A stretch of DNA of 52,379 nucleotides from FCB group bacterium (GTDB taxonomy: Bacteria; Fidelibacterota; Marinisomatia; SCGC-AAA003-L08; JACNLC01): NCBI GenBank assembly GCA_013152375.1, contig JAADGM010000077.1:1-52379 (forward strand), given 5' to 3'. This document shows, piece by piece, positions 39,378 to 49,427 of this stretch. The position numbers and the translations under genes are program-made. How positions within the stretch are numbered: the first letter of the stretch is position 1; every line of letters begins with the position of its first letter. The notes beneath the pieces were generated by a model. It saw only the letters and a program-made list of their open reading frames with translations. It searched no databases and was not told the DNA's origin.

Positions 39378-41168
39378 ATGCGCAATCCCAGAAATATCCT
39401 CAGTGGTTTTCTGATATTGGTTCTGTTTTCCGGTCTGGTCTGCGGGGCCGAGCAGTACGTGTCCAGTGTTATTTTTAAAGGCAATGACTCCTTTTCGGCA
39501 AGGACCCTGACAAAATATATCAGGCTCAAACCCAAGGGCATATTCAAGCAGTCCGTTTACAGCCCCCGGGCGTTGAAGCTGGATGTGATCTCACTGCGGA
39601 CCTTTTATCAGTCCGAAGGCTTTATGGATGTAGCCATCGAATCGGAGATTAAAGTGTCGGATGAGCAGTTTATAGATATTTACCTGACCATTTCCGAAGG
39701 GCATCGATATACCGTCAATTCCCTGCAGATTTTTGGCGATCACCTCTTTACAAAAGAGAAAATCCTGAAAATCCTGGATATCCGCGCTGGGGATGTTTAC
39801 AATCCCGCCAAACTGACCTCGCAGATCAAGACTCTCGAAAACGAGTATCTGAAAAACGGTAAATTGCTGAATTCCATTGCAGATGAAATCGAAGTGCAAT
39901 CCGGCAAGGTAAATATCCGCATCAACATTTCCGAAGGAGCGACCTATTATATCGGTGACATAACAATTTCGGGTTTGTCCAGGGTTTCGGAAAAATACGT
40001 CCGCAGGGAACTGATCGTGAAACCCGCAGAGCTTTACAATATTTCGAAAATTGAAAAATCTCAACGCCGCATATTTTCCTCAGGACTGTTCAGTTCCGTG
40101 GAGATCTATCCGGTCGTTGCGGCCGAAAATGAACACCTTGTCAACATCAATATCAAAGTCCGCGAATATGATGCCCGAAACGTCCAATTCGATTTCGGTA
40201 TTGGACAGGAAGCCTCTACACTCGGTGCAGGAGCACCCCCGGCCACCGTTATCGGGGTTGAAGGGAAATGGCTGCCAGGTGCTCTTTTTAACACCGCAAA
40301 CCGGATCGAACTGGGCGGGCAGATCGGCGTGCGGGTGGACCAGCAAATGTCTTTCCTGCCGTGGAATATTTATGTAAACTGGTTCAATCCCTGGCTTTTT
40401 GGTTTCAGGGTACCCGTGCGATTAAAATATATTTACGAAGAATTAAAAGATGAATTTGCGTTAAGCCGCCAGGGGATTGAAATGTCCCTGCTTTATAAAC
40501 AGGGAGAGAGCTACAATTTTGTGGGGGGATTCAAACTCGAAGACATCCGCACAAAGGGCGACACCACGGTCGTCAACACTTCCCTTGAGCTCGACCGGAA
40601 GATCAATTTCAGTTTTTTCCGTCAGAAACTGGATAATTTCATCATGCCGACCTCGGGTTATTTCTACTCAATCTCGCTGGATTTGAACGGTACCTTTCTC
40701 GGTGGCAGTAAACATTTTCTGAAATTCGACAGTGAAATCAAGAAATTTTACCCGCTCGGGAATAACAGCACTTTCGGACAGCGAATAAAACTGGGATATC
40801 TGCATATCTTCCCCAAAAGCACTGAGAGTGATCTTGAATTCTATGATAAATTCTGGTTGGGGGGCAATACTTCGCTGCGCGGCTGGAATTCCCCCAAAGC
40901 CTACAATCCTTACGGCGCGCTGATTCGGCTGCAGTACAACGCCGAAGTACGGTTTCCCCTGTATAAAAAACTCGGCGCGGAAGTTTTCTTTGACAGCGGA
41001 AAACTGACCGATTCATTTGATAAAGACATCCTGTCCAACTGGAGCTGGGACACGGGTGCCGGGGTCACCTTTCTAACCCCAATCGGCCCGGCGCGCATCG
41101 ATGTGGCCTATCCTTTTGCAAAAAAGGTGCAGCCGGTCGTCCTGCTCTCGCTGCTGTTCATGTTTTAA
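39378..41168 (+). CDS. BamA/TamA-family outer membrane protein (POTRA + Omp85 barrel)
   Basis: POTRA-like repeats (YVSSVIFKGNDSFSARTLTKYI, YYIGDITISGLSRVSEKYVRREL), KFWLGGNTSLRGWN, GAGVTFLTPIGPARIDVAYPF; ends ...LLFMF. Confidence 0.9.
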   Translation: MRNPRNILSGFLILVLFSGLVCGAEQYVSSVIFKGNDSFSARTLTKYIRLKPKGIFKQSVYSPRALKLDVISLRTFYQSEGFMDVAIESEIKVSDEQFIDIYLTISEGHRYTVNSLQIFGDHLFTKEKILKILDIRAGDVYNPAKLTSQIKTLENEYLKNGKLLNSIADEIEVQSGKVNIRINISEGATYYIGDITISGLSRVSEKYVRRELIVKPAELYNISKIEKSQRRIFSSGLFSSVEIYPVVAAENEHLVNINIKVREYDARNVQFDFGIGQEASTLGAGAPPATVIGVEGKWLPGALFNTANRIELGGQIGVRVDQQMSFLPWNIYVNWFNPWLFGFRVPVRLKYIYEELKDEFALSRQGIEMSLLYKQGESYNFVGGFKLEDIRTKGDTTVVNTSLELDRKINFSFFRQKLDNFIMPTSGYFYSISLDLNGTFLGGSKHFLKFDSEIKKFYPLGNNSTFGQRIKLGYLHIFPKSTESDLEFYDKFWLGGNTSLRGWNSPKAYNPYGALIRLQYNAEVRFPLYKKLGAEVFFDSGKLTDSFDKDILSNWSWDTGAGVTFLTPIGPARIDVAYPFAKKVQPVVLLSLLFMF

Positions 41169-41319
41169 AGTTCAGGGATACCCTTCCATTCCCGACAATT
41201 ATTTCCGACCGGCAGCTGCAAAAACCGGTTTTCGAAAATTTTCCCTATTTTATCCGGAACTTTGGGAAATCTGTCATGTTATTGGGTAGCTTCGATGCTT
41301 TAAATTTCGTGACATTTTT

Positions 41320-41438
41320 ATCCGTCTATATCCGGCAATGCCGGACTACGCCGGACAGGACGATTTGGTTAATTCTCCGGGGCTTGCCCCGGGATTTTGG
41401 GTCCAGGGCTTGCCCTGTGGTTAATACCAATTTATTAT
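41320..41438. repeat. Dispersed intergenic repeat, copy 1
   Basis: ATCCGTCTATATCCGGCAATGCCGGACTACGCCGGACAGGACGATTTGGTTAA + CTCCGGGGCTTGCCCCGGG + CCAGGGCTTGCCCTGTGGTTAATACCAATTTATTA; segments recur at 45861-45935 and 49428-49480. Confidence 0.7.
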
Positions 41439-41454
41439 TAAGACGAAAGAGGTT

Positions 41455-41949
41455 ATGATGAAAAAATATATGCTTTTTGCAATAGTTATTTTCGCCTTCA
41501 TGGGCTGCAGTAAAAATGACGCCGCGGTCGACGAACATTTCAACAAAGCCCTGGAATTCAGGCAGAATGAAAAAATTGGAGAATCCATCACTGAACTTGG
41601 CGCAGTGATCAAGGATTCCCCCGAAAATCCCCGAGCCGCCGAAGCGCAGTTTGAAATAGGGAAGATTTATTTGAATGATGTGAAAGACTATGAGATCGCC
41701 ATCGAAGAATTTCAAAAAGTCATTGACCAATATCCTGAGTCTGAATTTGCTCCCAAAGCCCTTTTTATGATCGGTTACATCGAGGCTAACAATCTTCAGG
41801 CTTACAGCGACGCCTTAGAAGATTATCAAAATTTTATCAAGCAGTATCCGGACCATGAACTGGTTCCTTCTGTGCAGTATGAATTGGACTCAATGAGTGA
41901 GGTGAGTGATAAAATCGTTGAATTGAATTCAAGAACACGGGAAAATTAA
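41455..41949 (+). CDS. TPR-repeat lipoprotein (YbgF/BamD-like)
   Basis: Lipobox FAFMGC; tetratricopeptide repeats AEAQFEIGKIYLNDVKDYEIAIEEFQKVIDQYPESEFAPKALFMIGYI. Confidence 0.8.
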   Translation: MMKKYMLFAIVIFAFMGCSKNDAAVDEHFNKALEFRQNEKIGESITELGAVIKDSPENPRAAEAQFEIGKIYLNDVKDYEIAIEEFQKVIDQYPESEFAPKALFMIGYIEANNLQAYSDALEDYQNFIKQYPDHELVPSVQYELDSMSEVSDKIVELNSRTREN

Positions 41950-41967
41950 TCGGAGGAATGTGCACCA

Positions 41968-42963
41968 ATGGAAAATTTTGACCTTACCGGATTAAATGAG
42001 AAGATCAAATCTGAATCGACCTTTATTGACAAACTAAAGGCTGAACTATCTTCCGTGATCATCGGGCAGGACGAGTTGATCAATAAGCTGGTGATTGCTT
42101 TATTATCCAATGGTCATGTCTTTCTGGAGGGGGTTCCGGGCTTGGCCAAAACACTCACAGTGAGCACTCTTGCGAGTTTGATCGACACCCAATTCCAAAG
42201 GATTCAGTTTACCCCCGACCTGCTTCCGGCCGATTTGCTGGGTACGCTGATCTATAACCCGAAGGATGCCAATTTCGAGGTTAAAAAAGGCCCCGTGTTT
42301 TCCAACATTATTCTGGCGGATGAAATTAACCGGGCACCGGCCAAGGTTCAGAGCGCACTGCTCGAGGCCATGCAGGAGCGTCAGGTCACGATTGGGGAGT
42401 CCACCTTTCCCCTGGATGAACCCTTTCTGGTGATGGCCACGCAGAACCCCATCGAACAGGAGGGTACTTACCCATTGCCTGAGGCCCAGGTGGACCGCTT
42501 TATGTTCAAAATTTTAGTTGATTATCCCAGTGAGACCGAAGAGCTGCAAATTCTCCAGAGGATGGGTAATATCACCAATCATATTGAAGTAAAACCGGTA
42601 GTGAGTGCAGCCGAGATCCTCAGTGCCCGCAAAGTCGTGGATCAGATCCACACCGCAGAGAACATCCAAAAGTACATTGTCTCCCTGGTGATGGCAACCC
42701 GTGATCCGGAGCAGTACGGTCTCAACGACCTGGCACCGCTGATCAGCTTCGGGGCTTCTCCCAGGGCCTCGATTTTCATTGCTACAGCCTCTAAAGCCCG
42801 GGCTTTTGTAGCCCATCGCGGTTATGTCATCCCTGAAGATATCCGGGACGTGAGCCGGGCAATCCTGCGCCACCGTATCCTGCTGACCTTTGAAGCAGAG
42901 GCCGAAGATGTCACTACTGAAGACATCATAACCCGCATCTTCGAATCAGTTCCCACACCCTAA
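41968..42963 (+). CDS. MoxR-family AAA+ ATPase
   Basis: GHVFLEGVPGLAKTLTVSTLA, ILADEINRAPAKVQSALLEAMQERQVT, NPIEQEGTYPLPEAQVDRFMFK. Confidence 0.95.
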   Translation: MENFDLTGLNEKIKSESTFIDKLKAELSSVIIGQDELINKLVIALLSNGHVFLEGVPGLAKTLTVSTLASLIDTQFQRIQFTPDLLPADLLGTLIYNPKDANFEVKKGPVFSNIILADEINRAPAKVQSALLEAMQERQVTIGESTFPLDEPFLVMATQNPIEQEGTYPLPEAQVDRFMFKILVDYPSETEELQILQRMGNITNHIEVKPVVSAAEILSARKVVDQIHTAENIQKYIVSLVMATRDPEQYGLNDLAPLISFGASPRASIFIATASKARAFVAHRGYVIPEDIRDVSRAILRHRILLTFEAEAEDVTTEDIITRIFESVPTP

Positions 42964-43086
42964 ACCGGTATCCATGGCCACTCCATTCATGTGCCGCCTT
43001 AACATTTCCGTCCATTTGTGGCTGCTGAAACATTTTTCAACTGAGGAATATTCTCCCTTATATCAGCCGCGAAATTCAGTGGAGAA

Positions 43087-43974
43087 TTGAATAATTTGCT
43101 GATTCCTGCTGAAATATTAAAAAAAGTCAAGCTCATTGAGATCCGCACGCGCAGGCTGGTGAACAATTTGTTCGGGGGTGAGTACCATTCCGCCTTCAAG
43201 GGTATGGGAATGGAATTTGCCGAAGTCCGGGAGTATATGCCCGGGGATGATATCCGCAATATCGACTGGAACGTCACCGCCCGGACCGGTAAACCGTATA
43301 TCAAAAAATACGAGGAAGAACGCGAATTGACGGTAATGCTGGTGGTGGATGTGAGCGCTTCAGGGTATTTCGGTACGGGCTCGGCCCTGAAAAGTGACAT
43401 AATGGTAGAGATCGCCGCTATCCTCAGTTTCAGTGCCATCAAGAACAATGACAAAGTAGGACTGCTGCTTTTCTCCGATCAGGTGGAAAAATTCATCCCG
43501 CCGAAGAAAGGCAAAGCCCATGTCATGCGGGTTGTCCGGGAGTTGATCTATTACAAGGCGGAAGACCGCAAAACCGATATTACCGGGTCCCTGGAATACC
43601 TGTTGAAAATGCTCAAACGGCGGTCCGTGATTTTTCTGATCTCGGACTTTCTGGACGATGGTTTTGAATCCCTGCTGAAGTTCGTCAACCATAAGCATGA
43701 TCTCATTTGCATCCAACTGAATGATAAGGCCGAACTGGATCTGCTGAATATCGGCCTGGTCAAACTGCACGATGCCGAGACCCAGTCCTTTCACTGGGTG
43801 GACACAACGTCTCCCCGGTTTGCCGAAATGATGCGGACAGCCGTAGAGGAACGCCTAAGTAAATATCGCAGATTCTGTAAGAAAAACGAGATTGATCTGA
43901 TCTCCATCAACACCGCCGAAAGTTATATTGATCCGCTGGTGAATTATTTCAACCGCCGTACCGCCCGAAAATGA
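43087..43974 (+). CDS. DUF58 domain protein (vWA-like)
   Basis: GGEYHSAFKGMGMEFAEVREYMPGDDIRNIDWNVTARTGKPYIKKYEEERELTVMLVVDVSASG; TTG start with upstream GGAG. Confidence 0.93.
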   Translation: MNNLLIPAEILKKVKLIEIRTRRLVNNLFGGEYHSAFKGMGMEFAEVREYMPGDDIRNIDWNVTARTGKPYIKKYEEERELTVMLVVDVSASGYFGTGSALKSDIMVEIAAILSFSAIKNNDKVGLLLFSDQVEKFIPPKKGKAHVMRVVRELIYYKAEDRKTDITGSLEYLLKMLKRRSVIFLISDFLDDGFESLLKFVNHKHDLICIQLNDKAELDLLNIGLVKLHDAETQSFHWVDTTSPRFAEMMRTAVEERLSKYRRFCKKNEIDLISINTAESYIDPLVNYFNRRTARK

Positions 43975-44849
43975 TCAGAGCCTGCTTACTGACACTGCTG
44001 TTAACAGTAACCGCTTTTACTCAGGTTCGTCTCGAGACGGAGATAAGCCCTGACACCATAACCGTTGGTGACCATGTGAAGTTGACCGTCACTGCTGAAG
44101 TCCCCGGGGGACAGGTCGTTAATTTTTTAGAGCTGCCTGCAGATTCGGGAAGCTATCAGATCATTGATAAACAACTCACGGAAAATTCAGTAACCTATGT
44201 GATCACATTCTGGGAAACCGGCAAAACCGTGATACCGGGGATTCCCGTACAGGTACTTGAAGACGGTAAACTCATTACTACTTTATCAACTGATCCTCTG
44301 CCGGTGGAGATCATGAGCGTGCTGGACCCCTCGGCCAAGGACATCCGGGAGATCAAGGGAATGCAGGATGTGCATCTCACAAAAGGCTGGATACAGCTTC
44401 TCTACGGCGTGAGCGCCCTGCTCTCTTTTCTCATTGCCCTGCTGCTCTGGCGCCGCCGGGTCAGGGTCATGAAAAAAGCCGAAAAATGGGTCGCACCGCC
44501 TGATCCCCCTCATGTTCTGGCCAAAAACAGGCTTGAAGCATTATCGTCTCCCTATCCGCTGACGAGTGAAACGGCTGAGAAATATTATCTTGAACTTTCA
44601 GGCATCTTCAGGAAATACCTGGAGGACGAGTTTTTTATCAAATCGCTGGAGATGACGACCACCGAATTAATGAATTACCTGGACGTCATGAAGCTTGATC
44701 CGGATGTGAAGCAAAGAACGATTCAGCTGCTGGAAAAATCAGACCTGTCAAAATTTGCCCGTCACGTTCCGGCACCGGAGCAATTCGAAAATGACAAAGT
44801 GCTGACCGCAGACCTCATTGATGCTTATCATGCGATGGCACAGGTTTAA
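43971..44849 (+). CDS. BatD/DUF4381-like membrane protein
   Basis: Signal peptide, Ig/BatD-like N-terminal domain, TM helix (LLYGVSALLSFLIALLLWRRR) and cytoplasmic helical tail; overlaps the DUF58 gene. Confidence 0.65.
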   Translation: MIRACLLTLLLTVTAFTQVRLETEISPDTITVGDHVKLTVTAEVPGGQVVNFLELPADSGSYQIIDKQLTENSVTYVITFWETGKTVIPGIPVQVLEDGKLITTLSTDPLPVEIMSVLDPSAKDIREIKGMQDVHLTKGWIQLLYGVSALLSFLIALLLWRRRVRVMKKAEKWVAPPDPPHVLAKNRLEALSSPYPLTSETAEKYYLELSGIFRKYLEDEFFIKSLEMTTTELMNYLDVMKLDPDVKQRTIQLLEKSDLSKFARHVPAPEQFENDKVLTADLIDAYHAMAQV

Positions 44850-44903
44850 ATGAGATAATATCCGCTTAACGGAATTTTCCCGTTATCAGAGAAAGGACCT
44901 AAA

Positions 44904-45512
44904 ATGCTGATTGAAATACATTCCGACACTCCGGGAGTGCGACGCACCCAAAGGGCTGTCGAGGCCCTGAAAAACGGAGAACTGATCGTTTATCCGACCG
45001 ATACGCTTTATGGTGTCGGCTGCGACATTCATTGCAAGTCAGCCATTGAAAAAATCTATGCGCTGAAATTCATGGACAAGAAAAAGCCTCTGAGCATCCT
45101 TTGTAAAGATTTTACGCAGATCGCAGAGTACGCCCATATTTCCAACTATGCCTTCAAGATCATGAAAAAACTCCTGCCCGGTCCTTTCACGGTAATCTTG
45201 CCGGCCTCTAACAAGGTCCCCAAAATGCTGGTCACGAAGCAGCGCACAATCGGTATCCGCATACCGGACAATACTTTCGCTTTGCAGCTGGTGGAAGGTC
45301 TGGGTGCGCCCATCATCACCACAACACTTGAAACGGACGAGGAAATGATCATCTCCGATCCGGAGGAAATACATGACCGCTTTTCAAACCAGATCAGTCT
45401 GGTCTTTTCCGAAGGGGTTTCTTACTCCGACCCATCTACAGTCATCGATCTCACAGGGCCTGAGTTGGTAGTCCTGCGGGAAGGGAAAGGGCATATCGGC
45501 GGCGCTGAGTGA
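44904..45512 (+). CDS. L-threonylcarbamoyladenylate synthase family protein (YrdC/YciO/Sua5)
   Basis: GELIVYPTDTLYGVGCDIHCKSAIEKIYALK..KKPLSILC, KKLLPGPFTVILPAS, RTIGIRIPDN. Confidence 0.92.
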   Translation: MLIEIHSDTPGVRRTQRAVEALKNGELIVYPTDTLYGVGCDIHCKSAIEKIYALKFMDKKKPLSILCKDFTQIAEYAHISNYAFKIMKKLLPGPFTVILPASNKVPKMLVTKQRTIGIRIPDNTFALQLVEGLGAPIITTTLETDEEMIISDPEEIHDRFSNQISLVFSEGVSYSDPSTVIDLTGPELVVLREGKGHIGGAE

Positions 45513-45860
45513 GAGAAAATGAACGGATTGGAGTGTCCAGAGAACCCGTCACCTTTTCGTCCCCTCCTGATGTTGACGGCAGGTAGAATCACGCTCCGGC
45601 GGACAAGACCGCCTTCTCGACAATCCTGCACATCCTCTTAATTCCGGTACTTCCCGGGACCATCGGGAAAATCAAAGGTTGTTAAATATTCCCGGGAATC
45701 ACTAAACTAACCCCTCGAAACCGTATTTATTTTGTGGCTGACGGTCAGGTTGTCGGCTTTCCACCTGCCTGCGACAAAAGGCCCGGCTTTCTTATCATTT
45801 TGTCACTGCCCGATTTCAGACACACTCGATATTTTGAACATTGATTCCGTGAAAACGAAT

Positions 45861-45935
45861 AGATCCCGGCAATTGCCGAAAGAGAAGATTTATTAATTCC
45901 CAGGGGCTTCCCCTGTGGTTAATACCAACTTATTT
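45861..45935. repeat. Dispersed intergenic repeat, copy 2 (partial)
   Basis: CCCGGCAATTGCCG ... CCAGGGGCTTCCCCTGTGGTTAATACCAACTTATT matches the 3' module of copy 1. Confidence 0.65.
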
Positions 45936-45952
45936 AAGAAAGGATCGGTACC

Positions 45953-46555
45953 ATGGAAAAATCAATTCATCCCGACAACAAATACTACACGGCACAATTA
46001 CTCGTTCTTGCCACCATTTCAGGTTTCTGTCTGCTGACAGCAGGGGTCATACAGTTTATACTTAGTTTTTCAGAACCTGATCCAATTATCATGAAGGTGA
46101 TCTGGCTGGTTAGCACCGGGTCCGTCGCTGCTCTGTGGATTGTCTCATTTCCGATAATTTATTTTTGGATTAAAAACCTCAAGTATGTCATCCACGATGA
46201 TCGTATCACCATTCACAAAGGTATTCTGACCAAGAAGTATCAGAACATTCCCTACCGCTCCATTACGGATTTTGTGTTAAAGAGAGGACTTTATGAACGT
46301 CTCCTGGGAATTGGTTCAGTCCAGATCCAGACCGCCGGGCAGTCACCGTCGGCATCCGGGTATGAAGGCAGTCTTTCCGGTCTGAGGGAGTATGATGTGA
46401 TCCACACCGAGCTGAGAAATAAAATAAAATCGTTACATCCGGTTTCCATATCTGCAAGTGCTGATGACTCCAAGCCGACATCCGATGCAGATCTTCTCGT
46501 ACAGATACTCGATGAAGTGAGACAGATCAGAAAGAATACCGCAACAAAACCCTGA
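45953..46555 (+). CDS. PH-domain (bPH2/YdbS-like) membrane protein
   Basis: Two TM helices followed by LKYVIHDDRITIHKGILTKKYQNIPYRSITDFVLKRGLYERLLGIGSVQIQTAG. Confidence 0.85.
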   Translation: MEKSIHPDNKYYTAQLLVLATISGFCLLTAGVIQFILSFSEPDPIIMKVIWLVSTGSVAALWIVSFPIIYFWIKNLKYVIHDDRITIHKGILTKKYQNIPYRSITDFVLKRGLYERLLGIGSVQIQTAGQSPSASGYEGSLSGLREYDVIHTELRNKIKSLHPVSISASADDSKPTSDADLLVQILDEVRQIRKNTATKP

Positions 46556-46611
46556 TATCAGCAACGATTCATAGTTCTGTCACAGCGGTGAGCCCGTGCT
46601 CCAAACGGGTA

Positions 46612-47964
46612 TCAGGGGGCCAGGTGATCGATGATGAATTGCTGAACTTCAGGGTAGCTGGGTATGTTTTTATGGAGGTATGGTCCCGTTAAAAAATGAC
46701 CTTCCGGCGGGAGATGTCTCAACTGCTGGTCCAGAGAAACCGTGCCGTCTCCGTCAGTGTTGAAATAATAAGATTCCCTGATGAATTTGTGATCCACAAA
46801 ACGAATACCCTCTCCATTTTTCGAGGGGTTCCCCTTCACTCGTCCCGCCGATAACGTCGGCTCTCCGGTGCCGGCGATAATATACTGTTCCGTGCTCAGG
46901 CGGGCCTGATCCAGCTGCTGCAGTGCGGTCTGAAAGCGGAAACCCCTGTCCAGAGCGGCCCCGATGAAACTCTCGAACTCCAGCAGCAGTCTCTGTGATC
47001 TCTCATCGCCGTCATGGGGATAGAGCAGCGAACATTCCCTCTGAAAATATTTCCAGTCGGAGCTGCTGAAAATGCTGAAACCGTTGGCTTCCCACGCTCC
47101 CAGACGAAACAGATTCAGCTCGACCGGTTTGCCCCGCTCCGTCATGAAGGACTGATATTGGGGCAGGGGTATCAGTTCATAAAGGGACGGCATGGTGAAG
47201 GTGGCCCATTTGGACACCGTGACGAAGGGCATGATAAACTCGCCTTCATTAAGCGATTTCAAGGCATTCATGGAGCCGTCATGGGGTGTGCCGAGATAGA
47301 AGATACGGCTCACGTTCCCGGCGCCGGCATAGGTAGGCTCCGGGAGTTCATCAGCTTTAAAGTCTGAAATAACATCCTGATCGCCGTAGAGCAGGTAATA
47401 TTTGGCAATCACACCGCCCATACTGTGAGCGATGATGGTGACTTTCTGCCGGGGATTTTCCGAAACCTGCTGGATTTGGCGGATCCTTTCAGCCAGCAGC
47501 TGAGCCGTCTCCACCAGATCCCGGCGCCAGTCATAGGGGAAAAGATAGACATTCTCCTGCTGGCGGCAGCGCTCAATATCACCGGGTTTCAGTCCACATC
47601 GGCTGAAAGCGTTGACCAGATCACGATACACTTTGACTTCTCCGATGCGGTTGATGATCTCAAATTCCGTGAGGATCGATTTGGGAACCAACCGGTCCCG
47701 GTTGGCGGTAATAGGGTGCCGGTCTGTGGGCAGTTCCAGGCCGTCCAGTGCCGTATCCAGCAGAGCCCGATGGGGGTCCACAGCCCGCAGGTTGATCATT
47801 TTGCCCCAGACCATATTCCCGGTGACCGGGTCCACCAGCTGGGTACCCATGATACCCGGAATGATGATGATGGGTGTCCCGGTGTGGACGGTCAACGGGC
47901 GCAGCTGTCTCGGAGCACACCCCGATTGTACAGCTAACAAAATGATGAATACAAGCATTCGCAC
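46612..47964 (-). CDS. Lipoprotein alpha/beta hydrolase, LCAT-like acyltransferase/lipase
   Basis: Lipobox VQSGC; PIIIIPGIMGTQLVDPVTGNMVWG, YDWRRDL, nucleophile elbow IIAHSMGGVIAKYYL, LGTPHDGS. Confidence 0.82.
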   Translation of the reverse strand: MRMLVFIILLAVQSGCAPRQLRPLTVHTGTPIIIIPGIMGTQLVDPVTGNMVWGKMINLRAVDPHRALLDTALDGLELPTDRHPITANRDRLVPKSILTEFEIINRIGEVKVYRDLVNAFSRCGLKPGDIERCRQQENVYLFPYDWRRDLVETAQLLAERIRQIQQVSENPRQKVTIIAHSMGGVIAKYYLLYGDQDVISDFKADELPEPTYAGAGNVSRIFYLGTPHDGSMNALKSLNEGEFIMPFVTVSKWATFTMPSLYELIPLPQYQSFMTERGKPVELNLFRLGAWEANGFSIFSSSDWKYFQRECSLLYPHDGDERSQRLLLEFESFIGAALDRGFRFQTALQQLDQARLSTEQYIIAGTGEPTLSAGRVKGNPSKNGEGIRFVDHKFIRESYYFNTDGDGTVSLDQQLRHLPPEGHFLTGPYLHKNIPSYPEVQQFIIDHLAP

Positions 47965-48218
47965 TGAAGTAAATTAAGACTAATTTGATATATGATGGGG
48001 TTATCATCCTGGGCTGGCTGGTGCTCGCTTTTGGGGTGGGTTTATGATTTCACGAATTGGAGATCTGCGTGGCTCGGTTTTATCGTCGCAGACCGGGACT
48101 GCCGGAATCAGCGCAACTTACGCTGCACATCGACGCAGGGTGAACGCAAAAAACGGAAACAAGGCCCTGGCCCAATGGGGATACGATCCTGACCCCTGAA
48201 ATGTACCGGTTTTTATTT

Positions 48219-48279
48219 AACCCCTTCAGGGTTGATCGCCGGTTATTACCTTCTATTCATATTCAACCCCTGCGGAGTT
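48219..48279. repeat. Pair of similar AACCCC-type mini-hairpins
   Basis: AACCCCTTCAGGGTT (48219-48233) and AACCCCTGCGGAGTT (48265-48279, one mismatch in stem), 31 nt apart. Confidence 0.45.
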
Positions 48280-48571
48280 TTATCACCGTGAATCAGTGTA
48301 ATCGAGATCCGGCACAATCCACCTGGCGAACAACCTGCGCCAGGAAAAGTACAGAGAAGCTATGTCATCTCTTTGGGATTTTGATCATAATCCGATGACC
48401 GTGTTTTGCCAGTTGTTGAAAGCCTCTGAAGCCTAAGTTGGCGATCATTATTCCATATCAGGGGGTAGTGACTCCCTCCGGCTCACACTTGTCAGGGGGA
48501 GAGGATATTCGGAGTGGTTATTGGATTTAATGCCGAATATTAATGGCTAAGCAGCCCACAAGTGCACTGGC

Positions 48572-49294
48572 TCACTGGTCTGCGTTCACCGCCCAATAGA
48601 TTTTGGATACTCCAAAAGTGAGAGACTGAACTTCTACCGTGCTGAATCCCGCATGCACCAGCATCCCGGCAACTTCGCGATCCGGTGGAAAAACCTCCAC
48701 TGATTCCGGCAGATAGCGGTAGGCCCGGGATTGGGAAAAGAGACCAGCCAGGCGCGGCAGGACTTGCTTAAAATAAAAGCGATACAGATGGCCGAAAAGT
48801 TTTGATCGGGGTTGTGAAAACTCAAGAATGGCCAGTTTGCCGCCAGGTTTAAGCACTCTCTGGAACTCTCTGGCCGCGACCTCATAGTGGCCGATATTGC
48901 GGAAACCGTAGGAAATGGTAAGGGCATCGAAGCTGTTATCCCTGAAAGGCAGTGCTTCTCCATCTCCCTGCACAAATGTGATATTCCCGGTTTGACGGCG
49001 ACGGGCTTTCTCCCGGGCGAGCAGGGTCATATTGAAGGCATAATCCAGCCCGATTACTGCTGCATCAGTGTACCTTTTCAGGATGGCGAATCCCACATCG
49101 CCGGTCCCGGTGGCCACATCCAGCACGTGCTGTCCTTTCTCAAGTGTGAGACCTTTCACTAACTGTCTCCGCCAATACAGATCGACTCCAAAACTCAGGA
49201 AATGGTTGAGAAAATCATAGCGCGGCGAGATGTCCTCGAACATCTGCTGTACGAATTTTTTCTTTTCCTCGCCACTGTGTATAAATTCTGTCAT
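48572..49294 (-). CDS. ubiE: Demethylmenaquinone/ubiquinone methyltransferase (UbiE/MenG)
   Basis: KKKFVQQMFEDISPRYDFLNHFLSFGVDLYWRRQLV, VLDVATGTGDVGFAIL, ISYGFRNI; SAM-MTase fold. Confidence 0.95.
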   Translation of the reverse strand: MTEFIHSGEEKKKFVQQMFEDISPRYDFLNHFLSFGVDLYWRRQLVKGLTLEKGQHVLDVATGTGDVGFAILKRYTDAAVIGLDYAFNMTLLAREKARRRQTGNITFVQGDGEALPFRDNSFDALTISYGFRNIGHYEVAAREFQRVLKPGGKLAILEFSQPRSKLFGHLYRFYFKQVLPRLAGLFSQSRAYRYLPESVEVFPPDREVAGMLVHAGFSTVEVQSLTFGVSKIYWAVNADQ

Positions 49295-49427
49295 GGATTC
49301 CTTCCGGTTTGATCCGTCATTCCAAATCTGTACCAGTTCAGCACCGGCAATGCAGTAAAATTAGGGAGTTTTGGCAGTGGATAGCTAACGGTACAGCCTG
49401 TGCCGTGCACGATCTCATATCGATTTA

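Noticed and set aside
44869-44885. AACGG-AATTTTC-CCGTT inverted repeat between the BatD-like and YrdC genes
   Set aside because: Short stem and no following T-tract; too weak to call a terminator or operator.
45640-45670. TTCCCG-GGACCA-TCGGGAA hairpin downstream of the YrdC gene
   Set aside because: Lacks a U-tract and is not clearly part of the repeat family; insufficient support.
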